Translations under genes and position numbers: made by a program
Notes under the pieces: generated by a model
The model's database searches: none
What the model was told of the DNA's origin: nothing
What the model saw: the letters and a program-made list of their open reading frames with translations, nothing else
Assembly: GCA_963682055.1 (NCBI GenBank)
Contig: OY821740.1
Location: 34,802,795 to 34,866,794, forward strand
DNA from: Primula veris
Lineage: Eukaryota > Streptophyta > Magnoliopsida > Ericales > Primulaceae
Direction: 5' to 3'
DNA: 64,000 bases
Part shown: positions 39,446-51,574 of the stretch, one piece after another
Position numbering within the stretch: the first letter of the stretch is position 1
Layout of the letters: each line of letters opens with the position of its first letter

Positions 39446-39570
39446 GTTTTATCACTTGTATCTCTCTATATCTATGTATGTATGTATATATTAATCTCTT
39501 TGTTATTCTTGACTTGACCTTGCTTCTGGTTAATTATTTTTTAGTTGCAGGGTGGAGTGGGGATGTGAGT

Positions 39571-39580
39571 GGGTTTATAT
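39571..39580 (-). promoter_or_regulatory. Candidate TATA box of PDR-B, with nearby W-box cores
   Basis: The minus strand reads ATATAAACCC about 130 bases upstream of the PDR-B start codon, a sensible core-promoter distance. TTGACC on the minus strand at 39599-39604, and TTGACT/TTGACC on the plus strand at 39509-39519, match WRKY-factor W-box cores. Such cores are known to matter in some defence-induced PDR promoters; function here is inference. Confidence 0.45.
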
Positions 39581-41278
39581 TGAAGGATTTGTAAGCAAGG
39601 TCAATGATGGCAAGAAGAAGAGGAAATAGTCATATTTTAAAGGATAATTATAACCAATGATCCTCATGATTAATAAATTTATACTCATAGTCCTGTTAAT
39701 TTCTTTCTAGATAAACAAATGCAACCTTGGGAAGTAAAGAAATATTGAATGGTTAAGAAGATTATTTTTTCCCTTTCAACCAAATTTAATAAATGATGCT
39801 ATAAGTTTCCATAATACTAGTATAACTATAAAAAAAAAAATGAATACTATCAAATTTAATGCCGTTAGCTTTTCCCTTTTTAATTATACTCCTTGTTTAA
39901 CATTTTATGTCTCCTTAGGATTTGGAGTATCAACTAATATTGCAGGGGCTGATCATTCATCAAAACTAATGTAACCCCCTTTGTGTGTCTAGAAGAAAGG
40001 TTGAAAGTTTTTTAGTCAATTAGGTGGGGGTGCAATTATGGGATTAGATCATAGTACTAATTAACTTACTATTGTACTTATGAGATGAGTACAACTATAG
40101 TAGTATAAAAGAAGTTCTAATTTATAACTAGCTATTATTAGGGATGTAAATAATATCACCATATAATACCATCAACATAGTGCTATTAGTTATAGCTCTT
40201 ATTAGCATAAATTATAATATGATTAGTATATATTAATTTATGTAAACAAACAAAATAATAACAGGGCACCACATAATATTTATACAGTAAACAAAGATGA
40301 GCAAGGCTATAATCGGTCACATTTGATAGGAATTGTAGATGTAGTAATGGGTCCCATGCGGTTAAACAACACTATTTGATTCCCACAAATACAACACCAA
40401 TCATGTTGTGTTAGACTGTGTGTGTCAATAAATAAATAAATAAAAATGTTGTGTTAGAACTTCTAACTTTTACTTTATGTAATTAATTCCTATTTTGGGC
40501 AGAAATGTTGTTTAAAGTAGTGAAATGCTTATCAAGTGGTCCACTATTTGGTTATTCAGCAAGTCTTTTGACATGGATTAGGACCAGAATCAGATACAAA
40601 GATGTTCCGAGTCCCGTGGTATAACCATAGTTTTTTTTAAATTAATTTTGGAAAAAAACTCACATTTTATTTTATTGATTTTTAATAATAAAATGTGGTG
40701 GGAAACCCCACCGCAACCAGAAAAATACGTTACCAATTTATACTTAGGTATCATGTTTCTCATGACACGGGTTTTGAAGATGCGTACGTCGCTCTTATTA
40801 AATTTTAGTAATACTATTTGAAACTTTTCGTAAATTTAAAACCTTTTTGAAATCTTATATAAAATTATCAGAAACTTCAATAAAACATTTAGAAAACTTA
40901 CAAAATAGTGTTTTTTAAAGATAAAGTGACAAATGCATTTAAAATATGATGAAATCAAGTTACTAAAAGAGTATATATGATATTTTTAATAAATTATCAC
41001 TTATTACTCAAGTAATTAGCTTTTATATCTCTTGAATTATAAGAAATTAACGACTTATTATTATTGTTGAGTCTTTAAAATCGGGAGAGTTTCATAAAAT
41101 ATTTCTTATACATTTTATTCTTAAATTTTAATATGTCAGTGTATAATATCATCTTTCGTTTCGCGTATTATTTTCCACTTTTCCTTCCATTTTGACAAGT
41201 ATGAACATTACCAAAAACATCAAGTTTGACACCGCAATCTCAACGGTTGAATTTAAGGGCTCATATGATAGGTTAAAC

Positions 41279-41321
41279 TAATAATAATAATAATAATAAT
41301 AGTAGTAAATAAATAAATAAA
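41279..41321. repeat. Trinucleotide/tetranucleotide microsatellite (TAA, TAG, TAAA)
   Basis: Seven or more TAA units are followed by TAG and then TAAA units. Simple-sequence DNA without coding meaning. Confidence 0.9.
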
Positions 41322-42273
41322 ACTAAGCAAAGAAAGCGAAGTTTTGGACAATAGGAGAGAATAGAACCAACTTTGGAACTATAGAAACCAATTGTGTTAT
41401 ATACTCGTATTAAATTCAATCCCAATCTAAACGATATTCTGAATCTAATTGCATTCCAAGTTGACGGCTGTGATCTAATTGCTTATTATTATTAGATCAC
41501 GGGGCACACGGCTAAAGTTGGATAAAAAGGTCAAGCCAAGTGGAAAATAAAATTCATGTCTTTTTTCTTATTTCTTTTTTGCTACGTAATATTGTTTATT
41601 ATAATTTATAACTAGTTCAATCTTAACAAGTTAATTAAAATAAGAAGAAATGTTTTTAAGGGATAATAAAATTTGCATAAAATACCATCTAACACCATAA
41701 ATTGTGGCAGCAATTTATCGGGACAGAGGGGATGGGACTTGAAATTATTCAAAAGTAAAACTAAGTTGTAAAGTATAAGTTAAGTCAAAGTTAATAAACT
41801 AAGCTGGTGATATTGCAGTGTCATATTCCAGGAGATTAACTTACATTAGTGCATTTCCTAGCTGTATGTTTCTCCATCCGAATATTATGGGAATTGGGAT
41901 GTGTCAGATGTATTATGTATAATGGTACTTTTATAATCTGGCTCTCCCACCTAAACAGAATATAATATTGTTACCGTATATTCGTTAAGTGTAATTTTAA
42001 TCGATTAATAAATTATATTAAAATTATCTGAATTTTTTTAAAAAATCAATCATACAGTTCTAATATTAAATTATATGATTTAGGTTTAAAAAATTTTATT
42101 TCGACATTTTTAATACATGTTATAAGCCGCTAAAAATTATAATTAATTTAGTAAAGCACAGTTAATTGGGATCCATATGATATGATGGCAAAAAATACTC
42201 TATGTTTTATATGAATGCTTATGATCGAGTACACTAAAAAAAAGTTAAGGTCAGGAACGGTCAAAAGTTTAAA

Positions 42274-42725
42274 GTCTCGTTTGGTTGAACTATAAATATG
42301 CCCGGATTAAAATCTTATAATGTGGCTAGTAATAATACTGTACTTGTTTTGCATAAAAAATAAGTTTGGAATGCATAATTTTTATAAATTTTTCGAATTG
42401 AACCTATAGAAATATCATAAAAGGAAAACTGTGTAAGTATTAGAATAAGAGAGTGACAAAGTATTACAAAGGAAAAGTAAAATAAAGAAAATAGTGAAAT
42501 TTAAAAATAAATTCAAATATGGCTGAGAGGCCAAAATGAACAGTTGCCAACTTTTACTTTTACTCCAATTAAAAGTATCATCAATCTTGCTTGTTGCAAA
42601 ATAGAGTTTGGGGAATTTTACATTGCAAAAGTATACTTATTTCATGTTCTCCAAACAGAAATTTCTACTTAGAAGTAAAATAGCTAGAAAGTAATTAAGC
42701 TTTTGGTTGTCAACCAAAAAACCCC
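42274..42725. mobile_element. Degenerate copy of the large foldback MITE family
   Basis: The left end GTCTCGTTTGGTTGA matches the left end of the 10571-11902 element. The right end in reverse complement, GGGGTTTTTTGGTTG, matches that element's right end. The interior shares 'aaaagtatcatcaa' and 'agtatactt'. It is shorter (about 450 bp) and diverged. Confidence 0.55.
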
Positions 42726-44628
42726 AATATAAAATTAGAATAGAACAAACAAGTGCTTAATTTAAAAGGTCAAAGAATAATAGAAGAACAAATCAGTGCT
42801 TATGCAACCAAATATTATAGGGCTATATAGTTTTTGACATTCCTTTCGTATTTTTTCAATTACAAAAATCATGTCATCTTCTCTTGATCATGACTTCATC
42901 CGTTCTTAATTCTTGACTATTTCTTTCGGTGAATTTGATTTGTATTCATAATCTGATGAGCAGTGACAGTACATTCAATAATTAGAGCAACATTGATCAG
43001 AAAAATATAGTAAGGGATTGATACCAAAATTCAATGGAATCGTCCAATGAATAAAAAGAATCATGAAATAAAGAAACTACCGGATCCTATTTATATTTGT
43101 ACAGAATCCATACACATTGATTTTAAATAACCAAAAATAAGGATATGTTTGGTTTATTGCTGATGTACTGACGTGGTACATTAGTTATGACTATTTCGGT
43201 ATAACACGGGCCTCTAGAAAGCTTTCTTTGTCAAGCTTACTCTAACACGCTATTCTCTTCGTTTCAAATTATAATTTACGTTTCTAATTATTTTGGAGTT
43301 TCATTTTAGAAGTTCAATTTTCATAAACAAAAACAATATTTTGAAAGGTAATTTTACATATTTTCTTCCCCACATTATAACTTTACTAATATATGTATGA
43401 AAAATTAATGGGTAAATTGAGAAATTAAATTAATTATAATTGTAACAGACGTACAAATGAAATATTATCACCATCTGACTTTACTATAATAGTGTTAACA
43501 CTTGTTGAAGTAATCTTCTGAAGTGAAGTAATCCTCTGTGGGTTTAGATTTCCTCAAATTCTGGTTATTTTTTCATAAGATTATCGGGTTTTTCATATTA
43601 TTTATAAAAAAAATTTATTTTTTTTAAATCAATGTACTATTTTATTTTTAAATTGTTTGTTCAAAAAAAATCTGTAAAATTTTATCTTATCTATATTTTT
43701 CTTTGTATTTATTAATATTTCATATTTTATAAATTATTAAACAAACAATTAAACATAAAAAAATATAAAAAATCAAAATTTACCGTTTTTTTAACAAAAA
43801 CTTTATAAATAATATAATGATTATGATTTTAAAAAAAGATAAAAATTACCTATACATATAAAAAAAATAAAAAATAGGAACGACATTCTTTTAACTTGGG
43901 GAAATTTGTTGTCATTTTCAGAAGACTTTGACCAGATAGCTTCACGGGAAAGAAGCACGTATAGTCTAATATTTTAGACCTTGACTTGGCATGTCATGAT
44001 TGACTTGTTCCAGAAACACAATACGTAATTAATGTCCCGGGAAAAAGAATGGAATTAATAGTTGCTCCAACATTAACATCAGCCTAATCACCATGTTTAT
44101 AAATCTCAAAGCTCTCTGTATTGGACACTAATTAAAGGTGGATAAGATTTTTACGTTTTACTACTACTACTAACAATCATTTAATTGTGTTTCAGCCACT
44201 TTAATTATTGGGGTTTGATTGTTCGAAATAGTGGGTCTATTTCCCAATAAAGTTATTTTCAACTTCTAGCTACTCATATTATTTTATTAATTCATGAAAT
44301 TCCTACTTATTACTTATTTGAAGTTACCGATCTTACATATAAACTCACACTGTATTTATAAATTTATACAAAATGAGAAAATGGTTTACACAACAATTAT
44401 CATATAAGTCTTTAAATTCTACTAGTATTATAATATTTTATAAAAACTCCTAGCTACACGTAGATAGTTTTGTATCTCTTTTATATCAAATTTAAATGAG
44501 TCTCACAATCAAACAAAAGCCCAATTATTTTATGTCCTTCTCATTTTAATGAGTTTTTTTTCTTTCTCTCTTCATTCTAGAAGAACAAAAAAAACAAAAA
44601 GCAAAAGGGTATTTCAATTAAAACAGTG

Positions 44629-45847
44629 TTGGACCGTGCGGCTAAAACTTAGGGGGGGTGAATAAGGTTTTTGGCGCTTTTAGCCTAATTAAAATTCTAA
44701 GCAACTAACCACCCAAACAATGCAATTCTAAACTTAAGCGTTTTAACAATAGTTAATGTATTGCTAGAATTACTAAACGCAAACAAGAAAATAAGCAATA
44801 AGATAAGTTGCGTAAAATAAAAGTAAGGGAAAGGAATTGACACCGCGATTTATAGAGGTTCGGCAAACGCGCCTACGTCCTCTCCTCGGTACTACCGAGT
44901 ATTTCACTAAAAATCTTCTTGCGGATATTACAAATCCTATCTAGCTCAATCGACCGATTGGCTCACCCTCTAGCCGAGGTTCCTATTTTTGATACAAGTG
45001 TAAAAGAACACGACTACGAGTCAACGACTCCCCCTCAATTTATGAGTACCCGAATGAAAAGACCTAGAGCTTTTAAGCTTCACTTGCTTACAAAGCCTCT
45101 ACCCGATCACTCGCTCACAAATATGAGTTTATAAATTACTCGTTACAAATTTTGTTACAATAATGTAACTACACTCACTATTCTAATTGCTTCTTAAAAA
45201 GCTAATTGGTGAGTTTTTTATGATGATCGAGCTTGACTCTCTTTTTCCTTGATTTTCCTCTTTCTCGAATATATTCACCAAAATAGTGATATTTAGGGTT
45301 TTTAATGAGAGAGGTTTTAGGATGATGGATTGGTTGTAATTTGAAGAGAGATTTGGTGGTATATATGGACCAAATGGTCTGTTTTTCTGTATATGACCGT
45401 TGGCAGTGGTTGAGGCTTTTATTCAGTGGTTTAAGCTATTTTCCAGAATAAGCTGAAAAGTTGTTTTCGAAATCTGCAGAAAACGATCGGTCGTTTTCTA
45501 CAGTCGATCGGTCGTTTTCAGAAAAACGATCGGTCGTTTTTCAGAAACGATCGGTCGTTTTTATAATGGACTCACCGGAAGAATTTGGACCAAAAACGAT
45601 CGGTCGTTTTTGTCCAGTCGATCGGTCGTGTTCTTCTGGCAGTTCTCGGTTTTCTCGCTATTCTTCAAATGCCCATAACTCCTTCGTTTTAGCTCCAATT
45701 TTGGTTCCGTCTGAACCTGTGGCTTCGTTTTTCTGAGCTCTATCTTTCTGGCATTCTGAAATTAGCGTTATATCATCAAAATCGTAAAATCATTAAAGAC
45801 ATAATCAAAGTTATAATCAAAATCATTATTGAACTCTAAGTTCAACA
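44629..45847. mobile_element. Solo LTR (1219 bp) of an LTR retrotransposon
   Basis: The element starts TGTTGGAC and ends GTTCAACA, a short terminal inversion that obeys the TG...CA rule. It is flanked on both sides by the 5-bp duplication AACAG (44624-44628 and 45848-45852). No gag/pol reading frame and no second LTR are present in the neighbourhood, so this is most simply a solo LTR left by recombination. Phrases such as 'gaggttcggcaaacgcgcct' and 'cctacgtcctctcctc' are of a type common in plant LTRs. It contains a six-copy minisatellite (45484-45630). Confidence 0.85.
45484..45630. repeat. Minisatellite with CGATCGGTCG core inside the solo LTR
   Basis: Six exact copies of CGATCGGTCG occur, usually set in AAAACGATCGGTCGTTTT, which is close to palindromic. 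Spacing is irregular (about 20-50 bases). The surrounding LTR is AT-rich, so these GC-rich boxes stand out. Confidence 0.95.
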
Positions 45848-45852
45848 AACAG

Positions 45853-46769
45853 TAAGAGGTCAATTGTTTAGGATGTGAAATAAGGTTAGTGCGAGCAAGA
45901 TAAATGTTTTTATTCCTTCATGGAGCTTGGAATCGACGGGAAAGAGGTCTTTTACATCTTGGGCAAAACTTTTTTTATTTTTTTATTTGAGCCTTGATTA
46001 GAGTTTTTCAAAAATGGATAACTTATTATCATGTCATGCGATGTTTTAGAAAGGCTATTTGAAAATGATGGAGAAAAGAGATGATGGAGGAACCAAGTTC
46101 ATGTTGATGATTGAAACAGTGTTTTTGAAAAATAAACTATTAAAAATATTAACATTTTAATATGATATATAGATAGTTAATATATAAATGATATGCATCA
46201 TATAAATATATACATTTATAGAGCTGTATAAGGCTATATGTATAAACGAGTACAGTTGACAATGATCTTAAACACCAATATCAATTCTTATATTTGCTAT
46301 GCAGCTCCCCTGCAATTAGGGATTTTTTTTCTCTCTATTTTGGGATTTTGGTCCCGCTATACAATTTGTCAAAAGTAACATTGGAGTGAGGCACAAGTTA
46401 CTCTAAAGACTAAAAGGCAATTCGTGTATGACATTAATAATAATATTTTAAAGAGAGTGCCAATATTCTTTTCTTTTGCTACAAGAGAAAATATACATCA
46501 GAGCAAATGAGCTTTAAACAAACAATATAGGATCAGTACATAAAACCTGAAGAAACAAATTACAAAGTTCAAACAAGAGCAAAACCAAAGAAGCGAAAAA
46601 CTTACATCATAGGTTCTGCTTGTATCAAACAGAACAATTGTCTCTCACTCCATAAAAGCTTATAAAGATCAAGTAAAAACACTCGCGAATGTAATTTTGT
46701 AAAATAAATTGAAAATATAAAAGCTGAAATTTAAAGCATCAGTGGATGCAAAGGCTCTTGAAACTTGAT
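45853..46769. other. Gap between solo LTR and O-methyltransferase, no gene seen
   Basis: AT-rich DNA with no supported exon. The right end should contain the 3' UTR of the minus-strand O-methyltransferase gene. Confidence 0.5.
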
Positions 46770-48914
46770 TTACTTGATAAACTCCATGACATGAAATCCA
46801 AGTGCAATAGGAAACAACTTTAATTCCACAAAGCCAGCAGCTTTTGCTAACACTTCAAATTCTGCTTTGGTTCTCTCTTTTCCGTCTTGTTGAAGCATCA
46901 TTACAAAGTCCAGAGTTATCACATTCGCAGAGTCTTCGTCGGTTTGAAGAATTTGGGGGACGATAAGTTCAGTTGATATAACTTTACCATTCTTGGGCAG
47001 TGAATTCCAGCAATTTTTCAGAATTTGTATGCATTGTTCGTCATTCCAGTCGTGGAGTATAGTCTTCGAAAGTTCGGACAAATAAAAAGAATTAGGACAC
47101 TATGAATGAGGAAAATATAAGGAGGTGGATGTTCTCATATTGTGAATGAACTTAGTGAGTAAATTTATAAAACTGGGATTAGCTTAGTTGTGCAGTTAAA
47201 GTTATGGAAGAAAAGGAAACCATACTTTTATCATTTTTAACTATCATAGAAAACCAGAAAACTAGCTGATGACTAATTAACTGCACCATTTTTAAAGAGA
47301 GACAAATTCTAGCCCTTGTTGTACATATTCATTTTGCCCTTTATCATGCTCAGGATTCATGCATGCTTACACCATTATACTTGAGATTTGTATGCTCAAA
47401 CATTCTTCAGACTGATCCATTCAATAGCATAAAATTGTATCAAGAATAAGAAAGAGAAATGAACAAACCTTCATGAAGATTGTTTCTGCCTTTGGTAATG
47501 ACCCAAACATGTCTCCTCCAACATGCTCTACACCTATAAAATGAATTGATTTAACGTGATCGATAGGTTAGAATATGAAGCAGATCTCAGAATTATATAC
47601 GTTTTAATATGATTATCTTTTGTATTTATGTCTTGTTGGATTATTTTTTAACTTGTCGTGAGATTTGTGAGATGATTTAGATTGACTTTAGTTATATGAG
47701 GTGCTATGTATTATTATTTTTTCTTAGCCATTGGAGCCTGTTCCAAAAACAGTGACTTTTGTATTACTTGCGCATATTATTTATAATAATAATGAGTATG
47801 TCGATGTTGATTAAAAAATATTCTTATATATATTATAAGAAACCCAAGTACACAATCTTTCACTTTGAGTACATACAGATGTTCAATCATTTTTACAATT
47901 TCAAAGATTCTTGGAATCCTAAATTTTGTTACAGTGATAACATAATAGAAAAAATTATCAATTAGTACATATTTTGAGACTTAATAATATCAAAAACTCA
48001 TGGTTAAAATTTCGTTTCAAATTAGATACAAATGCTTAATGATGATATTTATTTTTATTCTTTATTTTTAACTTTGATGTTCAAGATTAATAGTAGATTA
48101 TTTATGGCCTTAACAAAGACCATAAATTCGGATTTCTTCTAATTAAGTCCTAAAGTATGTACTTATTAAACAATAGATTTCCCAGCATAAAAAAGAAAAA
48201 AATTAGCACAAGTAACCCACCTTGAATGATTGGAGCATTAGCAATGACGTGAGGCATGTCGAAGTTGATGCCACGAATATGAGGGTACATTGCGATTATC
48301 TTCCCTATAATACCTCCCAAGTTACCTCCAACGTCCATTAACTCAGTCACACCTTCAAAACCTTCATAACTCTCCAACATAGAATCGACAACCAATGACG
48401 TTTGGCATGCAAGTGCTGTATTGAATGAACGCTCGAATTCTGGTTTCTTTGAGGCATACTCAAAGTAAGTTTCCCCATGACATGCTTTAAACAAAGGCAC
48501 ACAGCCGGGTTTTAGAACCGCGTCTTTAAGAAAATAAAGAGAATCTACCGACTCTTTCTCGGAAGCCCACATCACAAAAGTGCTAAGCGAAAAGCCATCG
48601 GGCCCTGTGGCGAGAAAAAATGACTCTGGTGTCAAACCATAGTGAATGACTCCGTCTTCTTTGGTCGTCATTGACAAGATGGAGTGAACACCCAACATCT
48701 TTAGTATCCTCTCTAGAGAAGCCGATGCATCGGGATTTTCTGTTGGTATTTTAGAAAGTATTTCGGAGCAAGAAAGCTGTGCATCAGGCTCTGAATATAG
48801 TATAATATCGAAGATTTTGAGCTCCATCGCAGCACGTACCGCCATTTGAACATAGATCATCCTTGCTAAACCTGTAGGTGCTATAAAGTTCACACCTTGT
48901 ACTTGGCCTTCCAT
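46770..48914 (-). CDS. Class I (caffeate-type) plant O-methyltransferase, 3 exons, 350 aa
   Basis: Transfers a methyl group from S-adenosylmethionine to a hydroxyl of a small phenolic or related metabolite, probably in the cytosol. Exons: 48914-48221, 47533-47469, 47063-46770; introns are GT-AG and the total is 1053 nt. The start MEGQVQGVNF is preferred over an in-frame ATG at 48941, because the latter adds only nine unconserved residues. An N-terminal dimerisation region (about 15-180) precedes the SAM-binding loop DVGGNLGG (194-201), then GINFDMPHVI. The catalytic base is His257 in ILHDWND; Glu285 and Glu316 fit the family's supporting acidic residues. The usual loop is DVGGGTG, so N198 and L199 are departures, and substrate identity is open. 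Length is normal for COMT-like enzymes. Confidence 0.93.
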
Positions 48915-49000
48915 TTTGTTAATATTATCAGTAAATATCAAATGCTTTGTTTTTTTAATATATCAAAATTAGCTTATGATATTACTCTGACAAAAGTAGC

Positions 49001-49010
49001 TATTTATAGG
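49001..49010 (-). promoter_or_regulatory. Candidate TATA box of the O-methyltransferase gene
   Basis: The minus strand reads CCTATAAATA about 90 bases upstream of the chosen start codon, a near-consensus plant TATA box at a typical distance. Confidence 0.6.
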
Positions 49011-50286
49011 GTTGTATATAGCAGCTTATCGATCGTTAATTAACTATAAGACATGAGTTACATTGTTAATTTGTTATTACATGGTTAATGCATGCATTGC
49101 ATTATTAAATTATTCATGACTAATGCATAACGTTATTAAATTAAAGTAACAGTACATGACTAAGGCATTAAAGCTCAATAATAAGTTAGTGCTCGACCTC
49201 AATATGTGATTTTATTCGTTTCCGTAACATGATTGACTATATTACTATATCTTCTCTGTAATAGCATGGTGTATATTATTTTAGTTGTTTAGCATAAACC
49301 ATATCAATCCATATTGATCGTTAGCTGGCATGTTAGTCAAGTAAAGATATAAATTTCATATAGAAGGAATATGCAAAATATTCGTTAACTTTGTTTTGAA
49401 GGAAAAAAGTTATTATGCGTAATGATGTGATATGTTTTTTAACTGAATTGAATCTTAATTATTTAGTAATAGTGTCTTTTTATTATTTATATTCATGCAA
49501 AACGCCACTCAATTTAATTCTATTTCGTTGCTTTTGAATACTGTTCATATGAAAGTTTTGGTAGCGGAAAATTTGATCTAAGCAAAGGCTAAAATGTGTA
49601 TGTATATTATAAAAAAAATGACATCTCGTTTATCATATAGATTGAGAGGTTATAATTAGTATACTAAGGAGAAAAGTTGCTGATACTTTGTAGCTCTGGT
49701 AATGTGATTTTCTATCGTATTCGTCGTGAATGTCTTGTTATTGTGAAATAAGGTGACATATATATGACAGAATTGCTTATTTTCCCTCTGAGAAAGTCGT
49801 GTGAATAAATAAGCACTCAAGCAGGTTTACATATACATTATAATCAAGAGATGAAAGGTTGAATTTGTGTAGATAATTAAAATTTCGTTAAAAACTTGAT
49901 CTGCAATTATCCTTGTTTGATTAAGCTAAGAGTCTTCATGTACAGTACAAGTTTTAACTACAATCTTTCTCCCTTGTTTTGATTTTAATTAAGTTAAGAT
50001 TAACAAACATTTATCAGTAACGATATAGAGCCAGATTGACTCAATCAGACTAATTGTCATACAGTAATTCATGTGATTTTGTAGAATTCTTTTTTACACC
50101 CCAAACAAAACAAAAATAAAAGCTCAAATATAATACTTATGAAACTCTAATTGAGACTATCATAAAGTTAAATATTAATTAAAAATATTAAATATATGGT
50201 CGAATAGTAGACTCTTAAATTTCGGGATGAAAATAAACTTCTAAATTTACATTGAGCACATGTGTGTTAAGAGTCTGAGTGAGCAT
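49011..50286. other. Upstream of O-methyltransferase, no gene seen
   Basis: AT-rich DNA with no coding exon. 'Catgactaatgcat' and 'ttattaaatta' phrases recur around 49070-49150, a weak local duplication. Confidence 0.45.
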
Positions 50287-50951
50287 TATGGGTGGCTTCG
50301 GTACAGTACCGATTTTTTTAATCATATACCAATACGTACCGAACCGAACTTGTTTGGTTTGAAAAAAATTATAACATAACCGAACCGAAAAAGTCGGTAT
50401 AGTTCGGTGTACCGACTTTTTCGGTTGGTTCGGTTCGGTTTTCCATCTTATACCGAAACATTACTATTATTAAAAGACAATTATTGGTAACAATAAAATA
50501 GCAAAAAAGTTTATAAAAAATAAAATATGTACAACTATTCTTATATTTGCTACATTTATCGTGAATTTGATTAAAATAGTAAACACTAATAAAATAAGAA
50601 TTATTTTAAAACATGAGATAAGAAAATAAAGAAATACGAAATTATTGTATTTGACTTCGTAAATATGAAAATAAGTCGTAAGGAAAATTAAACTAAACTA
50701 TAAGATAATTTATTTGTAAGTTATGACTATGCGTAAATTTCTATATATTTTATAATTTTAATGTTTGGTTCAGTTCGGTATTATACCAAACATACAAAAT
50801 GGATACCGAAACCGAATCAACTTTTAAAATTTGGTTCGGTTGTATCGTACCGAAAAGTCGGTATACCGAACTTTTGGTACCAACTTGTTTGGTTCGGTTC
50901 GGTTCAAAAATCGATCGATTGGTACAAATCGATACAAAAAGTTCACCCATA
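50287..50951. mobile_element. hAT-type MITE, 665 bp, with 8-bp target-site duplication
   Basis: The element begins TATGGGTGGC and its right end in reverse complement begins TATGGGTGAA. It is flanked by the perfect 8-bp direct repeat GTGAGCAT (50279-50286 and 50952-50959), the diagnostic duplication length for hAT transposons. Subterminal regions are full of short ACCGAAC/GTTCGGT repeats in both orientations, the usual transposase-binding pattern. The middle is AT-rich with no transposase. Confidence 0.9.
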
Positions 50952-51300
50952 GTGAGCATATATGGCTCATTAGCATTATTGAATATTTATACTAAACGTT
51001 TATGTCAAGTGTGTCTAACTATATCGCGTTAAGATTAACCAACACCTTAGTTAATTAAACTAAACATAGCAGTTTTTTTAAATAATAACCATATTATATT
51101 CCTTAATACCTACACTTATACTTATTTCATGTGTGGGATTATAAATTCATCAGCATAGTTAAATACAATGAAAATGTGTGAATTTCTGAAGGTGGTGGCA
51201 TAATCTAGAGTTATCGGTAGTTAAGAGGTTACATAATTGGACAATTATGATTATTTACGGTAAACCAACTTCAAAACTTTGATTATCCATCGCTTCCGTC

Positions 51301-51550
51301 GCAATAAATCAAATTACTATTTAAGCTTGTTAATTAATCGGATTGTTTAACCATTGTCCGTTTCACTATAATATAAATCACATACTACCTCCATTCCAAA
51401 GACCCCGTTTAGATTTTCATCAATATTAAAAAAAGTTAATAAACCAATGGGTTCGACTTGGGGGTGGGAGGGAGGGGTTTTTTTTTTTTTAATCTGATTT
51501 TATATTATAGTGAAACTCCACAATGCTTAAATAGTAATTTGATTTATTGC
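51301..51550. repeat. Inverted repeat of about 60-80 bp arms
   Basis: The left arm (51301-51380) and the right arm (51494-51550) match in inverse orientation, including GCAATAAATCAAATTACTAT and TTTCACTATAATATAAA. The left arm has about 30 extra bases. It may be a small MITE; no target duplication was recognised. Confidence 0.7.
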
Positions 51551-51574
51551 AATTCGTACATGAAATAAAATTTT

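Larger units (their letters stand above)
39605..44628. other. Intergenic region upstream of PDR-B, no gene seen
   Basis: AT-rich DNA with no supported exon. It includes (AATA)n near 40425-40444, a TAA/TAG/TAAA microsatellite at about 41279-41321, a small GC-richer hairpin near 40695-40713 (GTGGTGGG with CCCACCGC), a degenerate relative of the large foldback MITE (42274-42725), and worn MITE-like sequence at about 41980-42170 and 43250-43465. Confidence 0.6.

Noticed and set aside
44919..45134. Open frames in the 44.9-45.7 kb region as a small gene
   Set aside because: They lie inside the solo LTR, with no conserved domain and with simple repeats in the coding frame.
45484..45630. CGATCGGTCG repeats as a CRISPR-like array
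   Set aside because: Spacing is irregular, spacers are not unique protospacer-sized units, the genome is that of a plant, and the boxes lie inside a defined LTR.
48912..48941. Upstream in-frame ATG (48941) as the O-methyltransferase start
   Set aside because: It would add only nine residues without family similarity. The ATG at 48914 fits the usual N-terminus and lies a suitable distance from the TATA box.
50750..51032. Overlapping open frames on both strands near 50.8 kb
   Set aside because: They are generated by the ACCGAAC/GTTCGGT subterminal repeats of the hAT MITE.
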